From NCBI RefSeq assembly GCF_001984125.1, contig NZ_MTQL01000007.1:62001-126000 (forward strand): DNA of 64,000 nucleotides, read 5' to 3'. The translations under genes and the position numbers were made by a program. Under the pieces are notes generated by a model. The model had not been told where the DNA came from. It did not search any database and saw only the letters and a list, made by a program, of their open reading frames with translations. This stretch comes from Leifsonia sp. ALI-44-B. GTDB taxonomy: Bacteria; Actinomycetota; Actinomycetes; Actinomycetales; Microbacteriaceae. Below, piece after piece: positions 26,789 through 35,356 of this stretch (the first letter of the stretch is position 1; each line of letters starts with the position of its first letter).

Positions 26789-27834
26789 GGAACCCGGTGC
26801 AGCCACTGCTCGGTGGCGAACTTCGACTCGACGAGCGCCTCGGCCGCCGCATACTCGTCGTCGGTGATGTGCCCCTCGACGGCGCCCGTGAGCGACACGA
26901 AGGTGGCCTTCATGCGGTCGATGATCTCGGAACGCTCGAGCCCCGACTGGCTGCGCAACGGATCGACGCGCTTGGCGGCGGACGTGGTGCCCTTGTCGCT
27001 CATCTTCTCGCGGCCGATGCGCAGCACCTTGGTCATGAGCTCGCCGTCCATGTCGTAGCTCATGGTGACGTGGTGCAGCACGGCGCCCGAACCCAGGCGC
27101 TTCTGCGCGGCCCCGCCGATCTTGCCGCCCGGGCTCGTGATGTCGTTGAGGGGCGCGTAGCTGGCGTCGATGCCGAGCGAGTGCAGCGCGACGAGCACCC
27201 AGTCGTCGAGGTAGGCGTAGCTCTCGGCGAACGTCATGCCCTGCACCATCTCGGCGGGCACGTAGAGCGAATAGGTGACGATCGAGTTCTTGGCCATCAT
27301 CATGGCGCCACCGCCCGAGATGCGGCGCACGACGTCGAAACCGTACTTCTCGGCGTTCTCGAGGTCGACCTCGTTCTTGACCGACTGGAAGCTGCCGATG
27401 ACGACGGCCGATTCGTTCCACTCCCAGATGCGCAGCGTGGGGCCGCGGCGGCCCTCGCCCACCTCGGCCGTGAGCACCTCGTCGAGCGCCAGGTGCACGC
27501 GCGGCGCGACGGCCTTGTCGTGGATGATCTGCCAGTCGTAGTCGCGCCAATCGGTCGCGTTCGACAGCGACCGACGGATGGCCGTGGCGACACTGTCGGG
27601 GGTGAAACCCAGCAGGGTGGCGTCGGCGGGCAGGGCGGCGCGGATGGCGGCGGCGAGCGCTGCGGCATCCGTCTGCGCCGGGAGACCGTTGACGGCGCGG
27701 TCGATATCGCCCAGCGCCTCGTCGGGTTCGAGGAAGAAGTCACCCGCCAGCCGGAAGTTCGCGATCCTTCCGTCGACGACATCGAGGTCTACGACGACGA
27801 GTTTTCCGCCCGGAACCTTGTACTCACCATGCAT
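26785..27834 (-). CDS. Lipoate-protein ligase family protein
   Basis: About 349 residues. An N-terminal accessory-like domain (residues 1-95, beginning with EYKVPGGKLVVVDLDV, like the LplA C-domain placed in front) is fused to the BPL/LplA catalytic domain: VRRISGGGAMMM, then GGKIGGAAQKR with the catalytic Lys. It would attach lipoate or octanoate to E2 or GcvH proteins. ATG 27834 lies 6 nt after a TAGGCT hexamer (leaderless). The downstream methyltransferase overlaps by 4 nt. Confidence 0.88.
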   Translation of the reverse strand: MHGEYKVPGGKLVVVDLDVVDGRIANFRLAGDFFLEPDEALGDIDRAVNGLPAQTDAAALAAAIRAALPADATLLGFTPDSVATAIRRSLSNATDWRDYDWQIIHDKAVAPRVHLALDEVLTAEVGEGRRGPTLRIWEWNESAVVIGSFQSVKNEVDLENAEKYGFDVVRRISGGGAMMMAKNSIVTYSLYVPAEMVQGMTFAESYAYLDDWVLVALHSLGIDASYAPLNDITSPGGKIGGAAQKRLGSGAVLHHVTMSYDMDGELMTKVLRIGREKMSDKGTTSAAKRVDPLRSQSGLERSEIIDRMKATFVSLTGAVEGHITDDEYAAAEALVESKFATEQWLHRVP

Positions 27835-27840
27835 ACGCCC

Positions 27841-27846
27841 AGCCTA
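27841..27846 (-). promoter_or_regulatory. Leaderless -10 of the lipoate-ligase gene
   Basis: TAGGCT on the minus strand, 6 nt before ATG 27834. The promoter lies between this gene and the esterase stop at 27898. Confidence 0.6.
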
Positions 27847-27897
27847 ACGGCGCGTTCCGTGATCGCACCCCGCAATCGCACCGCACAGCTCCAACCG

Positions 27898-29526
27898 TCA
27901 TCGCGGCCAGACGAGCGTCGACCAGGCCTCGCGTTTCGCGGGTTCGAGTTCGGCCATGTCGTGCCCGCCTTCGGACGTGAAGCGGTGCACCGAGCGGCCC
28001 TCGTGGTGCGGCGCCCACGGCCGGCCGGGTGTGCTGGGGTCGCCCGCACGCACGAAGGCGATCCAGGCATCCTGCATCTCGGCGGACAAACGGCGGATGG
28101 TGCGCCGCGGGCCCAGCACCCCGAGAACTTTTCCGATGGGCTCGCCGAGCGTTCCGAACACGAGGGGGATTTCGGACCCGTGGGTGACGCCCAGGCCGAG
28201 GAGCCGCTCGATGCGCGAGGCGAAACCGTATTGGTAGACGAAGGTCTGGGCGCGAGGGGCATTCCGACGGGGCTGGCCGCCGCCGCCGGCGTTGGACGTG
28301 TTGCCGGCGTGAATGGTGTGCCCGGCGGCGGCGCGCAGGACGGGTTGTCGGAACGTCCAGTTGGTGCCGAAGTCGAGGGCCGCTCGTGACGTGTGGGGCC
28401 GGGAGTAGGAGTCGAGGATGCGCTGGCGGCTCGCGGCATCCGCGTTCTCGAGCGTTCTCAGCATGAGGTCGACCGTGGTGGGCACGATCGGCGGGTCGGC
28501 ACGTTTGAACAGCGTCGATTCGTCATCGTTGGTGCCGATGAGGAGCGGCACGGCGTGCGTGCGACCGGTTTCGAAGGCGTCGAGCGGATGCTGCGGCAGA
28601 TACGAGCCGTCGACCACCTGCCCGAACGCCAACGTTCCGGGGCGCTCGCGCGCGTTGCGGGTGAGCACGACCGACGACGCCTGCACGATGAGCGACACGG
28701 GAACGTCGCGCAGGCGCGCCACCTCGGCGGGTTCGATGCCGAGTTCGTGGAGGATCTCGCGCGCGCGGGCCGCCGACCGTTCGCGTCCGTAGACGGTGGT
28801 GACGGGCGGGCTCTCGGCGATCGCTCCGCGGAAGAGCCCTGCGGCAGCGGGCGTGGCGAGCAGAGTGGTGACCATCGACGCGCCCGCCGACTCGCCCATG
28901 ATGGTGACACGCGTGGGGTCGCCGCCGAACGCCCCGATGTTGGCGCGCACCCACTCGAGCGCGGCCACGGCATCGCGCAGCGCCAGGTTGCTGTCGAAGC
29001 CGTCGCGGCCCGCGAGCCCGGCGCGACCGTCGCGGTCGACACCGCGACCGGCACCGCGGCCGAACGACGAGAAGTCGCCGAAGCCGAGCGCGCCCAGACG
29101 GTAGTTGGCGGTGACGACCACGAGGTCGCCGCGAGCGGACAGTGACGCGCCGTCATAGTCGGGCAGCGACGAGGCCCCTGACACATTGGCGCCGCCGTGG
29201 AACCACACGAGCACCGGCCGCAGCGGCCTCCCGCCGACGCTTGAGGGCGCCCCGGGTGACCACACGTTGAGGTTGAGGCAGTCCTCGTTCTGCTCGGGCC
29301 CACCCGCCTTGGTCATGACGCCCGACGTGCGGTGATCGTCTTGAGGCGCGATGAAACCGAACCGCGTGGCGTCTCGCACACCGCTCCACGGCGCGACCGG
29401 TTGCGGCGCCCGTCCGCGCGCATCCCCCACGGGCGGCGCGGCGAAAGGGATGCCGCGCCACACCGAAACGGGCCCGGCAGACTCGCCGAGCACACGCCCG
29501 GATGCGGTCTCGACGACGTAGTTCAT
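27898..29526 (-). CDS. Type B carboxylesterase
   Basis: About 542 residues of the carboxylesterase/cholinesterase family. Motifs are GRVLG, EDCLNLNVWSP, the oxyanion hole HGGANVSG, and the nucleophile elbow MGESAGASMV. No signal peptide is visible, so it is likely cytosolic. ATG 29526 overlaps the stop of the upstream lipase gene (ATGA), so the two are co-translated. A Gly/Arg/Asp-rich segment (SSFGRGAGRGVDRDGRAG) interrupts the region before the elbow. The substrate is unknown. Confidence 0.92.
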   Translation of the reverse strand: MNYVVETASGRVLGESAGPVSVWRGIPFAAPPVGDARGRAPQPVAPWSGVRDATRFGFIAPQDDHRTSGVMTKAGGPEQNEDCLNLNVWSPGAPSSVGGRPLRPVLVWFHGGANVSGASSLPDYDGASLSARGDLVVVTANYRLGALGFGDFSSFGRGAGRGVDRDGRAGLAGRDGFDSNLALRDAVAALEWVRANIGAFGGDPTRVTIMGESAGASMVTTLLATPAAAGLFRGAIAESPPVTTVYGRERSAARAREILHELGIEPAEVARLRDVPVSLIVQASSVVLTRNARERPGTLAFGQVVDGSYLPQHPLDAFETGRTHAVPLLIGTNDDESTLFKRADPPIVPTTVDLMLRTLENADAASRQRILDSYSRPHTSRAALDFGTNWTFRQPVLRAAAGHTIHAGNTSNAGGGGQPRRNAPRAQTFVYQYGFASRIERLLGLGVTHGSEIPLVFGTLGEPIGKVLGVLGPRRTIRRLSAEMQDAWIAFVRAGDPSTPGRPWAPHHEGRSVHRFTSEGGHDMAELEPAKREAWSTLVWPR

Positions 29527-30401
29527 GCGCGCGGGAACCGGGCGTCGAGCCATCCGATGAGGTCGCGGATGATGTCGAGCTTGTTGGTCTCGTTGTAGAT
29601 CTCGTGACGCGCCCCGGGATAGATCATGAGCGTGACATCGGTGAGGCCGGCCCGGCGCTGATAGGCCTTCTGCAGCAGGGTCATGCCGCGCGTTCCCCCG
29701 AGCGGGTCGTCGGAGCCGCCCTGGATGAGCACGGGCAGAGTCGGCGACATCTTCTTTGCGGGCCGGCCGAGAAAGGCCACCGCTTGGCGCAGCGTCCACA
29801 CGGGCGTGACGGCGATGTCGAATGTGAGCGGGTCGGCCGCAAACCGCTCGCGGGCGGCGGGATCGCGGCTCAACCACTCGAGGCCCGTCGCATCCGGGCC
29901 ACGCCAGCGCTTGTTCAGGTCGCCGCCGTTCAAGGCGCCCGGCATCGCAAGCGAGGTGCCGGACAGCACGAAACCGTCGTAGATATCGGTGGTGCCCACG
30001 ATCTTCTGGGCCATGAGCGAGCCCCAGCTGTGGCCGATCATGACGAGCGGCAGATCGGGGTTCTCGGCCCGGATGCGCTCACCGACGGCCTGCACGGAAC
30101 GGGTCGCCGCCTTGGTCGCGCCGGGCCCCAGATGCGAGAGTCCGAGGTGACCGAGCCCGGTCTGCCCGTGCCCACGGTGATCGTCGGCCACCACGGTGTA
30201 GCCGGCATCGACCAGGTGCCGCGCCAGCTCGTCGTAGCGCCGAGCGTGGTCGCCGGCACCATGCGACACGTGGATGATCGCGCGCGGCCTCTCGGCCCGC
30301 CACACGTAGTAGAACACCTCCACGTCGTCGGCGTCGCGCAGGGTGAAGGTCTCGGGTGTCGCCGGCCCCGTCGGGCGGGGGGACGATGAGTTCGGGCTCA
30401 C
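29523..30401 (-). CDS. Alpha/beta hydrolase (monoacylglycerol lipase-like, serine aminopeptidase S33)
   Basis: About 292 residues. Typical lysophospholipase/monoglyceride lipase layout: HVSHGAGDHARRYDELA oxyanion region, ADDHRGHGQTG, nucleophile elbow MIGHSWGSLM, Asp in GGSDDPLG and His in GARHEIYNE. GTG 30401 lies exactly 6 nt after a TACTGT hexamer (leaderless). A second, stronger promoter (30470-30498) would give a 60-70-nt leader. It is the first gene of a two-gene operon with the carboxylesterase. Confidence 0.9.
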   Translation of the reverse strand: MSPNSSSPRPTGPATPETFTLRDADDVEVFYYVWRAERPRAIIHVSHGAGDHARRYDELARHLVDAGYTVVADDHRGHGQTGLGHLGLSHLGPGATKAATRSVQAVGERIRAENPDLPLVMIGHSWGSLMAQKIVGTTDIYDGFVLSGTSLAMPGALNGGDLNKRWRGPDATGLEWLSRDPAARERFAADPLTFDIAVTPVWTLRQAVAFLGRPAKKMSPTLPVLIQGGSDDPLGGTRGMTLLQKAYQRRAGLTDVTLMIYPGARHEIYNETNKLDIIRDLIGWLDARFPRA

Positions 30402-30407
30402 GTTCTC

Positions 30408-30413
30408 ACAGTA
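30408..30413 (-). promoter_or_regulatory. Leaderless -10 of the alpha/beta hydrolase gene
   Basis: TACTGT on the minus strand, 6 nt before GTG 30401. Confidence 0.55.
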
Positions 30414-30469
30414 GACCGGTGGATGCTCCACCCGGCGCTTTTCGACCCCGCACACGCGCCGCGACCAGA

Positions 30470-30498
30470 GCTTTTACCCCGGGGTTTTCCTTTCGTCA
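30470..30498 (-). promoter_or_regulatory. Sigma-70-type promoter, distal for the hydrolase operon
   Basis: TTGACG (30498-30493), 17-bp spacer, TAAAAG (30475-30470), read on the minus strand. It would transcribe a leader containing the hairpin GGTGGA-GCA-TCCACC before the hydrolase start. Confidence 0.6.
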
Positions 30499-30539
30499 AG
30501 CCCCTCCTCCGGGGGGCGCGCGTCGCGTAGTTTGTTACT

Positions 30540-30663
30540 CGAAAGGCCCCCCACCCAGAGTCCCTTCGCTTAGGCATTATCGGAGAATGCCCGGACGCCG
30601 AACGGACGGGTGGGCCTGCCTGAGGGGGTAGCTGGTTCGGGTCCAGCTACCCCCTTATTTTTT
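30540..30663 (+). ncRNA. Candidate structured small RNA
   Basis: No protein gene lies on the plus strand here, yet a very strong terminator (30624-30663) ends a roughly 120-nt segment. A TAGTTT -10-like hexamer is at 30528-30533. Predicted pairings are GGCATT-N7-AATGCC, an enclosing GTCC/GGAC, and an outer CCACCC with GGGTGG. A run of six C (GGCCCCCC) recalls the actinobacterial 6C RNA, but the second C-rich loop is missing, so it is not that class as I know it. Exact ends are estimates. Confidence 0.45.
30624..30663 (+). terminator. Strong Rho-independent terminator
   Basis: A perfect 12-bp stem (GGGGGTAGCTGG, 30624-30635, with CCAGCTACCCCC, 30643-30654), a 7-nt loop, and TTATTTTTT. It works only on the plus strand; the minus strand has no T-run after the stem. 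Confidence 0.9.
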
Positions 30664-30687
30664 GCTCGCGGGTGCGGCCGCGCCGTT

Positions 30688-30769
30688 CAGATCGAGGGTC
30701 AGGCCAGATCGAGGGTCGTCCAGATCGAGGGTCAGGCCAGATCGAGGGTCGTCCAGATCGAGGGTCAGG
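30688..30769. repeat. Tandem CAGATCGAGGGTC repeats after the LacI gene
   Basis: Five exact copies of the 13-mer CAGATCGAGGGTC with alternating 4- and 3-nt spacers, forming a 33-bp higher-order unit repeated two and a half times. It directly abuts the stop codon of the LacI gene (30770, minus strand). Confidence 0.9.
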
Positions 30770-31789
30770 CTAGGCCGATTCTCGCTCGACGAGCGTGCTC
30801 CCGATCGCGATCGTGTGCTCGACCGTCTCGCGGGCCAACAAGCGGTGCAGCGTCTGCACGAGCAACGCACCCTTGTCGGCGGTGTGCAGATCGACGGTCG
30901 TCAGCCCGGGCGTCGTGTCGGCGGCGAAGAAGTTGTTGTCGACCGCGGTGACCGCGATCTCCCCCGGCACCGAGAGGCCGTGTTCCCGCAGTCGCCCCAT
31001 CGCACCGGACGCCATCTGGGCCGACGCCGCGAACACCGCGTCGACGGGCTGCCCCGTGTCGAGGATCCGCTGCATCGCAGCAGCCCCGCTGGCGGGCGTG
31101 AATGTGCCCTCTGCCTGCGGGCCTTCGGCAAGACCCGCGCGTTCGAGCGCCCGCCGCCAGCCCTCGAGCCGGTCGAGACCCGCGGCCGTGTCGAGCGGGC
31201 CCGTGATGGTGGCGATGCGCGCGCGGCCCGCATCGATCAGGCGCTGGGTGGCCAGGACGCCGGCCTCGACGTTGTCGGCGTCGACCACGTAGGGCTCGGG
31301 CATGATGCGCTCGAGCGGGCGCACCCCGAACACCACGGGAAGCGACGGCGACAGGTCGGCGTAGCTCTGCATGCTGCTGTGGTGAGAGAGGACGAGCGCG
31401 CCATCCACGTTGCCGCCGGTGAGAAAGCGTCGTGTCTTCTCGGGGTCGGTATCCGATTCGATGAGCAGCGTGAGCGTGTAGTCGGTCGACGACGCATACA
31501 TCGCCGCCCCCTGGATGACCTCGGCGAAGTAGGGGTCGGCGAAGAACTCCGAGGTGCGCTCGGGGATGACCATGGCGATCATCTGCGTGCGCCGCCGCAC
31601 GAGGTTTCGCGCCGCTCGGTTGGGCACGTAGTTCAGCTGCTTCACGGCCGCCGTGACCTGCTCGACCGCCTCGGGCGTCACCTGCGGCGACCCGTTCAGC
31701 ACACGAGAAACCGTCGACTTCGAGACGCCGGCCAGGCGGGCGACGGCGATCAGCGTGGGTGCCGCCGGTGCGGTCTCGACGTCGGTGAT
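30770..31789 (-). CDS. LacI family regulator of the beta-glucoside operon, ATC start
   Basis: About 339 residues. An intact LacI HTH (TLIAVARLAGVSKSTVSRVLNGS) is followed by a sugar-binding domain. Upstream of GTG 31702, which lies inside the HTH, there is no ATG, GTG or TTG back to the in-frame stop that ends the GH1 gene. ATC 31789 follows AAGGAG by 5 nt and gives residues T-D-V-E-T, so it is the likely start. It is the last gene of the SBP-permease-permease-glucosidase operon. Two CebR-like boxes at the operon promoter are its probable sites. It is a paralogue of the regulator at 22793. Confidence 0.82.
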   Translation of the reverse strand: MTDVETAPAAPTLIAVARLAGVSKSTVSRVLNGSPQVTPEAVEQVTAAVKQLNYVPNRAARNLVRRRTQMIAMVIPERTSEFFADPYFAEVIQGAAMYASSTDYTLTLLIESDTDPEKTRRFLTGGNVDGALVLSHHSSMQSYADLSPSLPVVFGVRPLERIMPEPYVVDADNVEAGVLATQRLIDAGRARIATITGPLDTAAGLDRLEGWRRALERAGLAEGPQAEGTFTPASGAAAMQRILDTGQPVDAVFAASAQMASGAMGRLREHGLSVPGEIAVTAVDNNFFAADTTPGLTTVDLHTADKGALLVQTLHRLLARETVEHTIAIGSTLVERESA

Positions 31790-31794
31790 GGTAT

Positions 31795-31800
31795 CTCCTT
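31795..31800 (-). promoter_or_regulatory. Ribosome site that decides the ATC start of the LacI gene
   Basis: AAGGAG on the minus strand, 5-nt spacer ATACC, then ATC 31789. The next canonical in-frame start would cut the DNA-binding domain. Confidence 0.65.
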
Positions 31801-31822
31801 CGGGCTGCGGCTCCGCGTCATC

Positions 31823-33268
31823 CTATTCGGGGATGCGGTGCCGATCAATGAGCGCGCCCAGCCAACGACCCGAGTCCTTCACGGTGCGCACCTGCGTGTC
31901 GTAGTCGACGTGCACGATGCCGAACCGTTTGCTGTAGCCATACCCCCACTCGAAGTTGTCGAGCAGCGACCAGACGAGGTAGCCGCGCAGGTCGACACCG
32001 CGTTCGATGGCTCGGTGCGCGGCCGTGAAGTGGCGTCGCAGATAGTCGAGGCGGCCGACATCCCGCACCCGGCCGTCGGCGTCGATCTCGTCGTCGAATG
32101 CCGCACCGTTCTCGGTCACCATGAGCGGCAGGCCCGGAAACTCGGCGCCGAGCGAGACGAGCAGATCTTCGAGGCCGTCGGGCGCGATGTTCCACCCCAT
32201 GGACGTGTAGGGGCCGTCTTGCACGAGGAACTCGACGTGCTCACTGCCCGGCCACGGGGTTCCGCCGGCAGCCTTGTGGCCGTCGGCGTGTTGCCGAGGC
32301 GACGCGCCGTCCCACATGCGCACGGTCGCGGTCGAGTAGTAGTTGACCCCCAGGAAGTCGAGCGGTTGGTGGATGATGCGCTCATCCCCCGGCAGCACGA
32401 ACGACCAGTCGGTGATCGCCGCGGTGTCGGCGCGCAGGTCGGCGGGATACTCACCGTGCAGCATCGGACCCGTGAAGGCCCGATTGGCCAGGGCGTCGAT
32501 GCGCCGACGAGCCTCGGGAGACGAGGCATCCTCACCGCGCAGCACGTGGAAGTTGAGCGTGACCGAGACCTCGGCGTGCGCGGGCAACTCCTCGCGCAGC
32601 ACCTGCACGGCCAGTCCGTGGGCGAGGTTGAGGTGATGCATGGCGCGCAACGACGCCTCCGCATCGGTGCGACCGGGGGCGTGCGCGCCCGACCCGTAGC
32701 CGAGGAAGGCGCTGCACCAGGGCTCGTTGAGGGTCGTCCACACCTCGACGCGGTCGCCCAGGGCGCGGGCCACCAGGCGGGCGTAGTCGGCGAAACGCGT
32801 GGCGGTCTCGCGCGACGTCCAGCCCCCGGCATCCTCGAGCGCCTGCGGCAGATCCCAGTGATACAGAGTGACGATCGGTCGGATGCCGCGGGCTAGAAGC
32901 CCATCGACGAGCCGGCTATAGAACGCCACACCCTCGGGGTTGGCCGGGCCGACCCCCGACGGCTGGATGCGCGGCCACGACACCGAGAAGCGGTAGGCCT
33001 CGAGCCCCAGCGAGACCATGAGGTCGAGGTCCGCGTCGAGCCGGTTGTAGTGGTCGTCGGCCACGGCGCCCGTGTCACCGTTCGTGATCGCACCGGGTGT
33101 GGCACTGAACGTGTCCCAGATCGAGGGCCCGCGTCCCCCCGCGGTCACCGCCCCCTCGATCTGATAGGCGGCCGTGGCCGAGCCGATGAGGAACCCGTCG
33201 TCGAAGACGAGCCCGGAATCGCGGTAGTCGGGGCGGCTCGACGTGAGCCGCTCGTCAGAGATTGTCAT
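31823..33268 (-). CDS. GH1 beta-glucosidase
   Basis: A 481-residue glycoside hydrolase family 1 enzyme without signal peptide, so it acts in the cytoplasm on imported disaccharides. The acid/base Glu is in TLNEPW (E182) and the nucleophile Glu is in VTENGAA (near residue 386). [15 protein letters not shown] at the N-terminus is the GH1 signature. Its start abuts the stop of the upstream permease gene with no gap. With an ABC importer and a LacI repressor it forms a beta-glucoside (probably cellobiose-type) use operon. Confidence 0.95.
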   Translation of the reverse strand: MTISDERLTSSRPDYRDSGLVFDDGFLIGSATAAYQIEGAVTAGGRGPSIWDTFSATPGAITNGDTGAVADDHYNRLDADLDLMVSLGLEAYRFSVSWPRIQPSGVGPANPEGVAFYSRLVDGLLARGIRPIVTLYHWDLPQALEDAGGWTSRETATRFADYARLVARALGDRVEVWTTLNEPWCSAFLGYGSGAHAPGRTDAEASLRAMHHLNLAHGLAVQVLREELPAHAEVSVTLNFHVLRGEDASSPEARRRIDALANRAFTGPMLHGEYPADLRADTAAITDWSFVLPGDERIIHQPLDFLGVNYYSTATVRMWDGASPRQHADGHKAAGGTPWPGSEHVEFLVQDGPYTSMGWNIAPDGLEDLLVSLGAEFPGLPLMVTENGAAFDDEIDADGRVRDVGRLDYLRRHFTAAHRAIERGVDLRGYLVWSLLDNFEWGYGYSKRFGIVHVDYDTQVRTVKDSGRWLGALIDRHRIPE

Positions 33269-34174
33269 CTAGCCTTTCACTGCTCCCTGCATGATGCCGG
33301 CGACGAGCTGCTTGCCCGCCAGGATGAAGAGGATGAGGAGCGGGATGGTCGAGAGGACCGCGCCGGCCAACACGAGCGAGTGGTCGGGCGTCTGACCGCC
33401 CGCGGCGCTCAGGGCCGCGAGCGCCGTCTGCACGCTCGGGTTGCGGGGCCCCAGCACGAGCAGCGGCCACAGGAAGTCGGTCCACGCGGCCATGAACGAG
33501 AAGAGTCCGAGCACGGCCATGGCCGGGCGGGCGGCCGGGAGGGCGACGTGCCAGAACGTGCCCCACATCGACGCGCCATCGACGCGCGCGGCCTCGATCA
33601 ATTCATCCGGAATCACGTCGACGAGATATTGCCGCATGAAGAAGACGCCGAACGCTGTGACCAGCCCCGGCACGATGACGGCCTGCAGCGTGCCCACCCA
33701 ATGCCACTCGGCCATGAGCATGAACAGCGGGATGATGCCGAGCTGCGTGGGGATGGCCATGGTCGCGATGACGGCGAGCAGCAGGCCGTTGCTGGCACGG
33801 AACTTGAGCTTGGCGAAAGAGTAGCCGGCCAGCGTGGAGAAGAACACGACCGACGCCGCGATGACGGTCGAGATGATGAGGCTGTTCGCGAGCGCCAGCA
33901 TGAACGGCGCCGATTCGAACACCTTGGCGGCGTTGCTCAAGAAGTTCGGGCCCGGCACCATGACGGGCGGCACGGCGTTCGTGTCCGACGACTGCCGGCT
34001 GGCGATGACGAACGACCACCACAGCGGGAATGCCGAGACCAGGAAGAACGCGATCAGTATCGAATAGGTGAGGATGCCTGGGCGTTCGTGGTCGGTCCCG
34101 CGGCGGTATTTCGGGGGCGGTGTCGGCGACGATGGTGTCGACGAGACGGGTGGGCGTTCGATGAGGGCGGTCAT
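33269..34174 (-). CDS. Carbohydrate ABC transporter permease (MalG type)
   Basis: A 301-residue inner-membrane protein with six membrane segments and the EAA loop motif near EAARVDGASMWGTFWHVALPAARP, which contacts the ATPase. It is the second permease of a CUT1-family importer. The ATPase gene is missing here, as is usual in actinobacteria where one shared MsiK-type ATPase serves many sugar importers. It lies 2 bp downstream of the first permease gene. Confidence 0.94.
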   Translation of the reverse strand: MTALIERPPVSSTPSSPTPPPKYRRGTDHERPGILTYSILIAFFLVSAFPLWWSFVIASRQSSDTNAVPPVMVPGPNFLSNAAKVFESAPFMLALANSLIISTVIAASVVFFSTLAGYSFAKLKFRASNGLLLAVIATMAIPTQLGIIPLFMLMAEWHWVGTLQAVIVPGLVTAFGVFFMRQYLVDVIPDELIEAARVDGASMWGTFWHVALPAARPAMAVLGLFSFMAAWTDFLWPLLVLGPRNPSVQTALAALSAAGGQTPDHSLVLAGAVLSTIPLLILFILAGKQLVAGIMQGAVKG

Positions 34175-34176
34175 GA

Positions 34177-35190
34177 TCAGCCTCGCTTACGGGTGTCGGG
34201 GACCGTTGCGGGCACGGGCGCTTTCACGCGGGGCAGCTTGGTCGGTTTCGTATCGGCCGTGCGGATGGCGCGCGAGATCGCGAAGTTCAGCAAGCCGGCC
34301 AGGATGATGATGAGGAACAGGATCCACGCGGTGGCCGAGGCCCGCCCGAAGTCGCGGCGCGGGAAGGCCAGCTCATAGAGGTAGAGCACGATCGTCTGGA
34401 ACTGGCGGTCGGAGCCACCGTTGGTGCGGCCGTCGAACAGTTTCGGCTCGGTGAAGATCTGCAGGCCACCGATGGTCGCCGTGATGACCACGAAGATGAG
34501 GGTGGGTCGGATCATGGGGATCGTGATCGACCAGAACCGGCGCACCTTGTTGGCCCCGTCGAGCGCGGCCGATTCGTAGACGTCGCGCGGGATGGCCTGC
34601 ATGGCGGCCAGCAGGATGAGCGCGTTGTAGCCCGTCCAGCGCCAGTTCACCATGGTGGCGATCGCCACGTGCGACGGGAAGACGTCGAAGGCCCAGCGCA
34701 CCGGGTCGAGACCGAACAGCTCGAGCAACCCGGCGATGGGGCCGTGGTACTGGTTGAAGATCTGCAGGAAGATGACCGCGACGGCCACGGGCGCCACGAT
34801 GTAGGGCAACAGGATGCTCATGCGCCAGAACGTGCGTCCACGCAGGGTCTGATCGAGCAACGCCGCGATACCGGTGGCCACCACGAGCTGCGGGATAGTC
34901 GAGAGCAGGAAGATGCTGATGGTGTTGCGGAACGCGTTCCAGAAGAACGGGTCGGTCAGCACCGAGACGTAGTTCTCCAGGCCGACGAAATCGCCTTGGC
35001 CCTTCAGCAGGTGCCAGTCGTAGAGCGACACGTTGAAGGTGTAGATGATCGGGAACAGGCCGATCAGGGCGAACAGGATGAAGAAGGGCGCGATGTAGAG
35101 GTAGGGCGAGAATTTGTAGTCGAAGCGGTTGAGCTTCTGTCTGAACGTCAGAGCCGTCGGAGCGGGGCGGACGCTGGTTGTGCTGGTCAT
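34177..35190 (-). CDS. Carbohydrate ABC transporter permease (MalF type)
   Basis: About 337 residues with six membrane segments (SPYLYIAPFFILFALIGLFPIIYTF at the start) and the EAA-type loop YESAALDGANKVRRFWSITIPMIRP. ATG 35190 is chosen because upstream residues are Pro/Arg-rich and not hydrophobic. It follows the SBP gene after a 166-bp gap holding a hairpin that may reduce downstream transcription. It pairs with the MalG-type permease. Confidence 0.93.
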   Translation of the reverse strand: MTSTTSVRPAPTALTFRQKLNRFDYKFSPYLYIAPFFILFALIGLFPIIYTFNVSLYDWHLLKGQGDFVGLENYVSVLTDPFFWNAFRNTISIFLLSTIPQLVVATGIAALLDQTLRGRTFWRMSILLPYIVAPVAVAVIFLQIFNQYHGPIAGLLELFGLDPVRWAFDVFPSHVAIATMVNWRWTGYNALILLAAMQAIPRDVYESAALDGANKVRRFWSITIPMIRPTLIFVVITATIGGLQIFTEPKLFDGRTNGGSDRQFQTIVLYLYELAFPRRDFGRASATAWILFLIIILAGLLNFAISRAIRTADTKPTKLPRVKAPVPATVPDTRKRG

Positions 35191-35312
35191 GGCTCGGCCA
35201 ATCCGAAAGAGGTGGGCGGCGGGGAGAGGGCGGGGCGGCGGCGGGCCGGTCGGGCTCGGACGGTTCCTGTGCGAACCATCCGTGCCCTCATGCCGTGACG
35301 GCCGCCCCGCCG

Positions 35313-35340
35313 CGGGTGCCCCGAATGAGCGAGGCACCCG
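35313..35340 (-). other. Intercistronic hairpin between SBP and permease genes
   Basis: CGGGTGCC-N12-GGCACCCG, a perfect 8-bp stem 17 nt after the SBP stop codon and without a T-run. Such hairpins commonly protect the SBP part of the message or cause partial termination, giving more SBP than permease. Confidence 0.5.
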
Positions 35341-35356
35341 TGAGGCGACGTCGCGT

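Noticed and set aside
30540-30663. Assignment of the candidate RNA to 6C RNA, SRP RNA or 6S RNA
   Set aside because: Only one C6 run is present and the SRP core and 6S bubble are not seen.
30688-30769. Regular 13-mer repeats as a CRISPR array
   Set aside because: Spacers are 3-4 nt and identical, and no cas gene is present.
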